Source: Ramlibacter sp. (GTDB lineage Bacteria; Pseudomonadota; Gammaproteobacteria; Burkholderiales; Burkholderiaceae_C). Taken from it: a stretch of DNA of 16,142 nucleotides. Positions 7,541 to 14,964 of the stretch are shown here, one piece after another. Within the stretch, counting starts at the first letter, position 1; the number at the start of each line of letters is the position of its first letter. Under the pieces are notes generated by a model. It did no database searches. It saw nothing but the letters and a program-made list of their open reading frames with translations, and was not told the DNA's origin. The stretch covers positions 1-16,142 of the forward strand of contig JAQGMT010000124.1 of assembly GCA_028292185.1 (NCBI GenBank), read 5' to 3'. Both the position numbers and the translations under genes were made by a program.

Positions 7541-8404
7541 ATGAGCTGGCCTAGCCTGAACCTCCTGGGCCAGGCCATCCTCTCGGGCATCTTCATCGGC
7601 GGGTTGTACGGGTTGATCGGCCTCGGCCTGGGGCTGACCTGGGGCTTGCTGCGCCAGATCAACCTCGCGCACTTCGGCTTCGTGTTCCTGGCGGCCTACC
7701 TGAGCTATCACATGGCGACCGTGTGGGGGCTCGATCCGCTCGCGACGCTGCTGGTTTTGCCGCCGCTGTTCTTCGTGGCGGGAGCCGGCATGCAGTGGGT
7801 GCTGGCCCGCTTCCAGATCACGCCTTTCAATTCGCTGCTGGTGACCTTCGGCATCACGGTGGTGATCGAAAGCATCATCCAGGCGATCTGGACGGCTGAT
7901 TTCCGGCGGCTCGAAACGCACTACAACAACCAGAAATTCACCATAGGCAACTTCTACCTGCCGGTGCCGGAGCTGCTCACACTGCTGCTGTCCGTGGGCA
8001 TTGCCTTGCTGATTTGGGCCGCCATGCGCTACACCGACCTGGGCAAGGCCTTGCGCGCGATGGCCCAGGACGCGCCGATCGCCGCGGCGTTCGGCATCAA
8101 CGAGAAACGCATGTCGCTGGTGCTGGCCGGCGTCTGCGCGGCGCTGGCCGCGGTGGCGGGCATCTGCCTGGCGCTCACCTTCACGCTCGCCCCGTCGCAG
8201 ATCTTCGCGTGGGTCGGTGTGGTGTTCGCCGCGGTGATGCTGGGCGGGCTCGGCAGCGCGCTGGGCCCCTTGATCGCCGGTGTGATCATCGGCGTGAGCG
8301 AGGCGGTGACGATGGCCGTCACGGCGCCATCGTGGGCGCCCATCGTTTCTTTTTCGCTGCTGATCGCGATGCTGCTGCTGCGGCCGGACAAAGTCGGCCG
8401 ATGA
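7541..8404 (+). CDS. livH: Branched-chain-type ABC transporter permease, LivH family
   Basis: 287 aa integral inner-membrane protein with about eight hydrophobic segments. Characteristic points: ILSGIFIGGLYGLIGLGLGL at the N terminus followed by RQINLAHFGFVFLAAYLSY (the LivH 'N.AHG..' region), an ATPase-contact loop DLGKALRAMAQDAPIAAAFG (residues ~167-186), and the C-terminal VVFAAVMLGGLGSALGPLIAGVIIG. It forms the heterodimeric channel with the LivM-like half of the next gene. The start ATG is 4 nt after the binding-protein stop, without a strong ribosome site, and the stop overlaps the next start by ATGA, so translation through the transporter genes is probably coupled. The family assignment is firm; the symbol denotes family, not proven leucine transport. 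Confidence 0.92.
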   Translation: MSWPSLNLLGQAILSGIFIGGLYGLIGLGLGLTWGLLRQINLAHFGFVFLAAYLSYHMATVWGLDPLATLLVLPPLFFVAGAGMQWVLARFQITPFNSLLVTFGITVVIESIIQAIWTADFRRLETHYNNQKFTIGNFYLPVPELLTLLLSVGIALLIWAAMRYTDLGKALRAMAQDAPIAAAFGINEKRMSLVLAGVCAALAAVAGICLALTFTLAPSQIFAWVGVVFAAVMLGGLGSALGPLIAGVIIGVSEAVTMAVTAPSWAPIVSFSLLIAMLLLRPDKVGR

Positions 8405-10135
8405 ACAAGACGGTGGCGGCGATCCTGGGCGTCGGTGCGCTCATGGCCAGTGTGCCCTGGCTCGGGCTGCCGGCGTTCTACGAATCGCTGCTATACCTGG
8501 GCTGCCACTGGATGGTATTGGCCTTGTCATGGAACATCCTGTCGGGCTACTCCGGTTATTTCTCCTTCGGGCACGGCGCGTTCTTCGGCATCGGCATGTA
8601 CACCTCCGCCGGCCTGGCGGGCAACCTGGACTGGCCCTTCCTCTGGACCTTGCCCGCCGCCGCGGCGCTGGCGGCGCTGCTCGGAATCGCCCTGGGCTCG
8701 GTTGTGTTCCGGGTGAAATCGGTGCGCGGCGAACTCTTCGCGCTGCTCACGCTGGCGATCACCTTCGTGGTCGGCACCATCGTCCTGAACACGCGCATCG
8801 ACGGAGGGCCGGGCATCTACCTGAACGCGGTGGCGGTGCCCGCGCTCGGGCCGACGGCGCCGGCCTCGCTCTATCTGATGTCGCTGGCCGCCGCGGTGTT
8901 GTCGCTGCTGCTGGCTTATCGCGTGCAGTACTCCAAGCTTGGCATCGGTCTGTTTGCGATCCACGACGATGAGGATGTGGCCGAGGTGATGGGCGTGCCG
9001 ACCTTTCGCTACAAGCTGCTCGCGTTCGGCATCTCGTGCGCGCTGGCCGGCTTGGCCGGCGGCATCCACGCGCTGTTCGTTTCGTATGTCACCGCGGGCG
9101 AAACCTTCAACATCACGGTTCCGCTCACCGTCGTTCTGATGAGCGTGCTCGGTGGCACACGTCATTGGGCCGGCCCCGCCGTCGGGGCGGTGGTGATCAC
9201 CGGTTTGCTCTACTACTTCACGGCCGGCAACAACCCCATCGCCGGTCGCGCCGCGGTGGGCGCCATCCTGGTGGTGGTGATCCTGTTCATGCCCAATGGC
9301 ATCCTCGGCTATTTGTTCAAGGGCAAGCGCCGGCGTTCCGCGCCCGCGCCCTCTGCAGGCTTGGCTGTGCCGCCCCCACAGCCCTCACCGGTGCCGCCTG
9401 TCGCAGAGCGCACTAGCGAAGTCCTGCTCGAAGTGCGCGAACTCTCCAAGGCGTTCAAAGGCGTGCAGGCCCTCGACCGCGTCAGCCTGCAAGTGCATCG
9501 CGGCGAAATCCTGGGGCTGCTCGGACCCAACGGATCGGGCAAGTCCACTTTCATCAACGTGGTGAGCGGCCATTACGCGGCCACCGGCGGGCAGATCCTG
9601 TTCGAGGGGCGCTCGCTCACCGGCCTGCCCGCGCACAGAGTCGCCCACGCGGGCATTGCGCGCACCTACCAGATTCCGCGGCCCTTCGCGCATCTCACGG
9701 TGCGGCAGAACGTCGTGCTCGCGGCGATGTTCGGCGGCGCCGGGATTTCGCAACGGGTGGCCGAGCGCGAAGCGGCGCAGTGGCTCGAATTCACCGGCTT
9801 GCACGACAAGAGCGAAGCACTGCCCGATGACTTGAACCTGCACCAGCGGAAGTTTCTCGAACTCGCGCGCGCGCTGGCCTCGCGTCCGCGGCTGGTGCTG
9901 CTCGATGAAGTGCTCTCGGGCCTCACACCGGGCGAAATCAACGAAGCCGTCGAACTGATTCGCAAGATTCGCGATCGCGGTGCGACCATCGTCTTCGTCG
10001 AGCACGTGATGCGCGCCGTGATGGCGCTGGCCGATCGTGTGGCGGTGCTCAATCACGGCAAGTTGCTCGCCTCAGGCCCGGCGGCCGAGGTCATGAGCAA
10101 CAGCGAAGTGGTCACCGCTTACCTGGGTGCGGCCC

Positions 10136-10143
<8 letters not shown>
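8401..10143 (+). CDS. Fused ABC transporter permease-ATPase (LivM-LivG fusion)
   Basis: 580 aa from the ATG overlapping the LivH stop. Residues 1-305 are a LivM-like permease: LSGYSGYFSFGHGAFFGIGMY (48-68), the ATPase-contact loop AIHDDEDVAEVMGVPTFRYK (187-205), and FMPNGILGYLFKG at its end. A Lys/Arg- then Pro-rich linker (308-338) leads to a LivG-like ATPase (341-580): Walker A GPNGSGKS (375-382), Q-loop region TYQIPRPF, Walker B LVLLDE (498-503), switch histidine H535. The ABC signature usually read as LSGGQ is replaced by LNLHQRK (478-484), directly followed by the family's FLELARALA. The reading frame is continuous with no sign of frameshift. It pairs with LivH in the membrane and with LivF in ATP hydrolysis; the last 8 bases overlap LivF. 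Confidence 0.9.
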
Positions 10144-10849
<706 letters not shown>

Positions 10850-10864
10850 CGCGCCGATCGCGCG
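10850..10864. terminator. Short GC hairpin between convergent genes (weak bidirectional terminator candidate)
   Basis: CGCGC (10850-10854) and GCGCG (10860-10864) pair perfectly around a 5-nt CGATC loop in the 19-bp space between the LivF and monooxygenase stop codons. There is no T-run on either side, so termination may instead be Rho-dependent. Confidence 0.3.
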
Positions 10865-10868
10865 AACC

Positions 10869-12524
10869 TCAGGTCCAGCCGGAGGCTTGCCGCAGCACCG
10901 ACATTGCGCCGCGCGCGTCGGCGCCGCGCCAGGCGACGATCTGATCGGGGCGGATCAAGGCGAGCGGCGCCTGGTACAAATCGCGCAAGGCAGGCGATGC
11001 GTGCGCGACGATCTTCAAGTCCAGCCCCAACTCCTGTGCAGCCACAATAAATGGCCTCGTGTCCGGCGCTTGCGCGCCCAAGGCCAGCAAGGTCCATTCC
11101 GAATGAAAAGTGTCGAACAGCGAACGGCCATCGTCCAGCCACGCGTGCGGCGGGCGACCGCCGGGTGTGGCGCTTGGCACATAGGCATTCGGCTCGTCCG
11201 GCGGCGCTTGCGTGCCGTCGCCGACGATCACGGGTGAGCCGTCGTAGCGGCCGCCGAACGTCACGCCTGGAATATTGAATTCGAGCCGGACATGCGCGTT
11301 GAGGTAGGCGCCGGCGCGCTCACGCTCCGCGGCCCCGGCGGCGCTGTCCTCCTCCAGCAGCGCGGGTGCCGGAAAGAGCCCGACCGAATCGGCGAAGCGC
11401 CGCGCGTAAGCGGTGTTGCGTTCGGCCAGCGGCTTGCGTTCCAGCTCGTAGCTGTCCAGCAAAGTGGGCGGAGCGCGGCCGCGCAGCACGCTCGCCAGCT
11501 TCCATCCCAGGTTGACGGCGTCTTCCACCGCCGTGTTGTAGCCCAGGCCGCCGGTGGGAGTGAACAGGTGCGCCGCATCGCCGGCCAGGAACACGCGGCC
11601 GCGTTGAAACGATTGCGCCACCAGCGAGTGGCCCGCGGTCCAGGTGCCGGCCGACAGCACCTCGATCGGGATCTCCACACCCAGTGCCTGCGCGAATACG
11701 CGGCGCGCGTCGGCTTCGCCCCAGGCGTCGGCGTTCTCGCCCTCGCGCAGCGCGGCATGAAAGGCGAATTCGGATTTGCCATCGACCGAAGCCATGAAGG
11801 CGCGGCGCTCGTGGTTCACCGACACGTACATCCAGGCGCGTGGGTGCGGCAACACCGCATAGAAGCCGGGCGCGCGCAGGTACACGGCAAACATCTGGCC
11901 GCCCATAAAGTCGCGCCGCACACCGGTGGCGCCGCCCCAGGCAATGCCCAGTGCGTTGCGAACCATGCTGCGCGCGCCGTCGGCGCCGACCAGATAGCGC
12001 GCTTGCACCGTGACGGGTTCGCCGCCTGCTTCGGGCTGGATCAGCGCGCGCACGCCTTGTGCATACTCCTCGAACTCCACCAGCCGCCAGCCGTGCCGGA
12101 TGTCGTTGAAGGGCAAGGCTTGCGCGTGTCGCAGCAGCGTTGCTTCAACGAATTTCTGCGACACCCGGTGCGGCAGTTCGGCCGCGCTCCATGAGCCTCC
12201 CATTGAGCGGATCTCGCTCACAGCTTGCGTGGCGGTGGGCAAGCTCAGTCGAGCCAGCTCGTGGGCCGAGTAACGCGTGAAATAAGCGATGTCGGTGGGA
12301 TGGTCGGGCGGCAGCCCCTGCGCGCGGATCTCGGCCGCGAAGCCCAGCCGCCGGAAGTGCTCCATGGTGCGGGCCTGGGTGGCATTGGCCTGCGGATTGA
12401 AGGCGACGCCGGGCCGGGGTTCCGCGAGCAGGCTGCGCACGCCCCGCCGCCCGAGCTCGTTGGCCAGCATCAGCCCGCAAGGGCCGCCGCCGGCGATCAG
12501 CACCTCGGTCGTCAGTGCAGCCAT
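10869..12524 (-). CDS. FAD-dependent aromatic hydroxylase (TfdB/PheA/MhpA-type, FAD_binding_3)
   Basis: 551 aa, typical of class A flavoprotein hydroxylases with a C-terminal thioredoxin-like domain (~residues 440-551). Visible motifs: dinucleotide-binding VLIAGGGPCGLMLANEL (GxGxxG at 12-17), the DG motif YLVGADGARSMVR (177-189), and the GD motif RVFLAGDAAHLFTPTGGLGY (310-329) that continues into the NTAVEDAVNLGWKL helix. Such enzymes use NAD(P)H and O2 to hydroxylate phenols or resorcinols ortho or para to an existing hydroxyl. A resorcinol- or phenol-type substrate giving hydroxyquinol would feed the nearby dioxygenase; this is inference. The ATG at 12524 has AGGGGAA just upstream on its strand. 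It is transcribed towards the ABC operon, divergent from the FMN reductase (50 bp between starts). Other family members act on polyketides or antibiotics, so the substrate remains open. Confidence 0.9.
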   Translation of the reverse strand: MAALTTEVLIAGGGPCGLMLANELGRRGVRSLLAEPRPGVAFNPQANATQARTMEHFRRLGFAAEIRAQGLPPDHPTDIAYFTRYSAHELARLSLPTATQAVSEIRSMGGSWSAAELPHRVSQKFVEATLLRHAQALPFNDIRHGWRLVEFEEYAQGVRALIQPEAGGEPVTVQARYLVGADGARSMVRNALGIAWGGATGVRRDFMGGQMFAVYLRAPGFYAVLPHPRAWMYVSVNHERRAFMASVDGKSEFAFHAALREGENADAWGEADARRVFAQALGVEIPIEVLSAGTWTAGHSLVAQSFQRGRVFLAGDAAHLFTPTGGLGYNTAVEDAVNLGWKLASVLRGRAPPTLLDSYELERKPLAERNTAYARRFADSVGLFPAPALLEEDSAAGAAERERAGAYLNAHVRLEFNIPGVTFGGRYDGSPVIVGDGTQAPPDEPNAYVPSATPGGRPPHAWLDDGRSLFDTFHSEWTLLALGAQAPDTRPFIVAAQELGLDLKIVAHASPALRDLYQAPLALIRPDQIVAWRGADARGAMSVLRQASGWT

Positions 12525-12574
12525 TGTTCCCCTATAGTGGGCGCCATCGCAAACCCATTCCCACGGACAGCATC
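12525..12574. promoter_or_regulatory. Divergent promoter region between the monooxygenase and the FMN reductase
   Basis: These 50 bp separate two start codons facing away from each other and so must carry the - strand promoter and probably the + strand one, or their 5' leaders. A CTATAG palindrome (12532-12537) gives TATAGT on the + strand, a possible -10 element, but no matching -35 is visible. The - strand ribosome site AGGGGAA overlaps this palindrome. Confidence 0.4.
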
Positions 12575-13117
12575 ATGAACGTTCTCGGTATCTCAGGCAG
12601 CCTGCGCCAGGCTTCCTTCAACACCATGGCCCTGCGCGCGGCGCAGAAGCTGGCCCCCGAAGGCATGCGCATCGAGATCGCGGACATTTCAACGATACCC
12701 TTATACAACGACGATGTCCGCGCGGCCGGTTATCCCGACAGCGTCACGCAGCTGAAGGAGCGCGTTCGCGCCGCCGATGCGGTGCTGCTGGTCACGCCCG
12801 AATACAACTTCTCGATCCCCGGCGTGCTGAAGAACACGCTCGATTGGTTGTCGCGTCCGCCGGCGCCGCCCTTCGACGGCAAACCGGTGGCGATCATGGG
12901 CGCCAGCCCCGGCATGCTGGGCACCGCGCGAGTGCAATATCACCTGCGCCAGGTACTGCTGTTCCTCAACACCTTCACCGTCAACAAGCCGGAGGTGTTC
13001 ATCAACCAGGCGGCTTCGAAGTTCAGTCCCGAGGGCGAGCTCACCGACGCAGCCACCGCGCAGATGATCACGGAACTGCTGGTCTCGCTGCAAAAATTCA
13101 AGCAGCGCCTCGGTTGA
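12575..13117 (+). CDS. NAD(P)H-dependent FMN reductase / quinone reductase (flavodoxin-like, ChrR/YieF type)
   Basis: 180 aa, a usual length. The FMN-phosphate loop is GSLRQASFN (8-16), the second flavin contact PEYNFSIPGVLKNTLDW (75-91), and the third region GASPGMLGTARVQYHLR (109-125); all match the NADPH-dependent FMN reductase family, which reduces quinones, chromate or free flavins in the cytoplasm. The start is the ATG of MNVLGISGS with only a weak ribosome site. It diverges from the FAD hydroxylase. Single-component TfdB-like hydroxylases do not need a separate flavin reductase, so a more likely job is two-electron reduction of hydroxybenzoquinone, keeping autoxidation-prone hydroxyquinol in its reduced form (inference). 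It converges on the PAS gene with 22 bp between stop codons. Confidence 0.88.
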   Translation: MNVLGISGSLRQASFNTMALRAAQKLAPEGMRIEIADISTIPLYNDDVRAAGYPDSVTQLKERVRAADAVLLVTPEYNFSIPGVLKNTLDWLSRPPAPPFDGKPVAIMGASPGMLGTARVQYHLRQVLLFLNTFTVNKPEVFINQAASKFSPEGELTDAATAQMITELLVSLQKFKQRLG

Positions 13118-13139
13118 TCGCGCGCGCAGGGCGCATCGG

Positions 13140-13772
13140 CTAGTAGGCCGAAGCCTTGGCCTCGGCCACTTGAAGCGGCATTTCCGCTTCCAGTGCGGAG
13201 ATCACGCGGCCCAGCCTTTGGGTTTCGGTCACGTCGCGAAAGCTGGTGACGCAGCCGATGCGCTTGCCGCGCACCCGTTGCGGCATCACCTGGCATTCGA
13301 GCATGCGGCCATCGGTCAGTTCGACGATGGTGAACTGTTCCGAGTCGGGTTCGGCCTTGCGGCGCTGCACGTCGGCCAGAAAGCGCTCCGGATTTTTCAC
13401 CAGCGCGAGTTGCATCGCCAGCAGCGCGGAGTCATTGAGTTCCGCCAGCTTGTCGGCCGGGATGCGCCACATTTCGATGAAGCGCGAGTTGTAGTGCATG
13501 GCGCGGCCGAAATAGCCCATCGCGAGAATGCCGTCGGTGGTGGAGTCGAGCGTGGCCAGCAGCAGCGCGAGGGCGGCGCGCGCCTCCGTCAGTTCCTGCG
13601 TGCGGCCTTCCAGCGTACGGCTGGTGGTTCCCAGCTTCTGCGTGGCGAAAGCCAGTGCGCGCCGGGCCTCGGTCAATTCCTGCGCCAGCCGATTGACGAG
13701 CTCGGTGAGGCCGGCTGCCTCCACGTCGGCCGGCTTGTCGGCTTTGCGCCGTCCCTGCGATTCTTGAGCCAT
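13140..13772 (-). CDS. Stand-alone PAS-domain protein with N-terminal coiled coil
   Basis: 210 aa from the ATG at 13772, chosen because AGAAGG (+ strand 13781-13786) lies 8 nt upstream; an ATG at 13811 would add 13 residues but lacks a ribosome site. Residues ~20-72 form a predicted coiled coil in which QELTEAR occurs twice (31-37 and 59-65), exactly 28 residues apart. Residues ~73-182 are a PAS fold: LLATLDSTTDGILAMGYFGR, NSRFIEMWRIP, and the closing CVTSFRDVTETQRL, a segment that in sensor proteins joins PAS to an output domain. Here the protein ends about 25 residues later, with no kinase, GGDEF, EAL or HTH domain. It may act as a soluble sensory or adaptor module. The next genes upstream on the same strand are a Bug receptor and a hybrid kinase. 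Function unknown. Confidence 0.82.
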   Translation of the reverse strand: MAQESQGRRKADKPADVEAAGLTELVNRLAQELTEARRALAFATQKLGTTSRTLEGRTQELTEARAALALLLATLDSTTDGILAMGYFGRAMHYNSRFIEMWRIPADKLAELNDSALLAMQLALVKNPERFLADVQRRKAEPDSEQFTIVELTDGRMLECQVMPQRVRGKRIGCVTSFRDVTETQRLGRVISALEAEMPLQVAEAKASAY

Positions 13773-13852
13773 CGAAAACACCTTCTGTGCAACCTCCGGG
13801 TTGCGGAACATCAATCAGATCACCGCTGGGGTCCCGCGCCTTAGGCAAATTG

Positions 13853-13890
13853 CTTAGGGCTCGCTAAGTGATTCGCGTGGCGGCGCGAAT
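13853..13890 (-). terminator. Two adjacent hairpins after the third Bug gene
   Basis: ATTCGCG (13871-13877) pairs perfectly with CGCGAAT (13884-13890) around a 6-nt loop, starting 17 nt past the Bug stop. A second stem, CTTAG (13853-13857) with CTAAG (13864-13868), follows. On the - strand transcript only a short AAUUU comes after, so termination would be weak; an mRNA-stabilising or attenuating structure ahead of the PAS gene is an alternative. Confidence 0.4.
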
Positions 13891-13906
13891 TCCTCAAGAG
13901 GTGCGC

Positions 13907-14887
13907 CTACTCCGGCTGGATGTTTTTGCGCTTGATGAAGTCGCCCCAGTGCTGGCGCTCCTTGCGCAGGTCGGCCGCGAACTGCTCCGGCGTGTCGTGA
14001 ACGGGGAGCAGCGCCTGTTGCATCAGGCGCTGCTGCACGGCCGGATTGCGAAAGGCCTTGTTGATCTCGGCGCTCAGCTTTCCGACGATCGCGGGCGAGG
14101 TCTTGCGCGGCACCATCACGCTGAAGGAGGTCCAGGCGCGCACGTTCAGGCCGGCCTCCGCCAGCGTGGGCACGTTGGGCAGCAGCGGCGTCTTCTCGTT
14201 GACCGCGAGCGCGATCACCTTGCCCGCCTTGATCTGCTGGTCGATGGTCGCCAGGTCGGTGTACATGAACTGCAGCCGGCCGCTCAGGAGGTCCTGGTAG
14301 GCGGGCGCGACGCCTTTGTAGGGCACGTGCGTGAAGCGCGCACCGCTTGCGTCTTCCATCATGCGCACGCCGATGTAAGGGGGGCTGCCGACGCCGGCAG
14401 AGCCGTAGAAGAACTTCTCGGGTTCCTTCTTGCCGGCCTCGACCAGGTCCCGCACGGTCTTCCAGCCCGTGGCGGGCGCGGCCACCAGGACCATGGGCGC
14501 CATGACGCCCCGGCTCACCGCCGCCAGGTCGCGGTCCGCGTCGAAAGGCATGTTCTTCAGCAGCACCGGATTGATGCCCAGCGAGGAATTGGACGCCACC
14601 AGGATGGTGTAGCCGTCGGGCTCGGACTTGGCCACGATGTCCGCGCCGATGTTGCCGCTGGCGCCCGGCTTGTTGTCGACCACGAAGGCCTGCTTCAACT
14701 GGTCCGTCAAGGCCTGCGCCAGCAGCCGGCCGAACACGTCGGTGCCGCCGCCGGGCGAGGAAGGGACCACGATGCGCACCGGGCGCGATGGCCAGTTGTC
14801 CTGCGCGAACACCGCGCCGGGCAGCGCCAGCGTGCCGAGCGCCGCCTTGGCGAAGCGGCGGCGGGAAAGGGAGCTGTGCATCTTCAT
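13907..14887 (-). CDS. Bug/TctC-family periplasmic solute receptor with twin-arginine signal (third copy)
   Basis: 326 aa from the ATG at 14887; a longer reading from 14968 would place 27 non-conserved residues before the signal and is rejected. The N terminus reads MKMHSSLSRRRFAKAALG, with SRRRFAK fitting the twin-arginine consensus, then a hydrophobic stretch and likely cleavage VFA|QD after residue 28. This suggests export in folded form, unlike the other two Bug proteins of the window. The mature part shows WPSRPVRIVVPSSPGGGTD, VDNKPGASGNIGADIVAKS, EPDGYTILVASNSSLGINP, FYGSAGVGSPPYIG and THVPYKGVAPAYQDLLSGR, all diagnostic. It is followed on the same strand by the PAS gene and preceded by a hybrid kinase gene 77 bp away. 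No TctA/TctB genes. The ligand is unknown; a role in signal sensing with the kinase is possible. Confidence 0.93.
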   Translation of the reverse strand: MKMHSSLSRRRFAKAALGTLALPGAVFAQDNWPSRPVRIVVPSSPGGGTDVFGRLLAQALTDQLKQAFVVDNKPGASGNIGADIVAKSEPDGYTILVASNSSLGINPVLLKNMPFDADRDLAAVSRGVMAPMVLVAAPATGWKTVRDLVEAGKKEPEKFFYGSAGVGSPPYIGVRMMEDASGARFTHVPYKGVAPAYQDLLSGRLQFMYTDLATIDQQIKAGKVIALAVNEKTPLLPNVPTLAEAGLNVRAWTSFSVMVPRKTSPAIVGKLSAEINKAFRNPAVQQRLMQQALLPVHDTPEQFAADLRKERQHWGDFIKRKNIQPE

Positions 14888-14964
14888 TGCCGTGTTTTGG
14901 TTGCGTGAGACCGCGTGCAAGGGTAGCGCATTGGCGGCGCGCCTTGGGCCCGCCGGCCGATGGC

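Noticed and set aside
6124..7662. 512-aa open frame on the - strand opposite the ABC binding protein
   Set aside because: A low-complexity shadow frame rich in Arg, His and Gln; the + strand gene has a signal peptide and family motifs.
11292..12194. 300-aa open frame on the + strand within the FAD monooxygenase
   Set aside because: The opposite strand carries all flavoprotein hydroxylase motifs; this frame has none.
13136..13151. TCGGC/GCCGA inverted repeat over the PAS stop codon as a terminator
   Set aside because: It has only 5 bp of stem and no T-run, and short GC repeats like this are expected by chance at this base composition.
12940..13296. Possible frameshifted kinase remnant downstream of the PAS gene
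   Set aside because: The - strand sequence past the PAS stop is opposite the FMN reductase and contains no H-box or ATPase motifs, so there is no evidence of a broken kinase.
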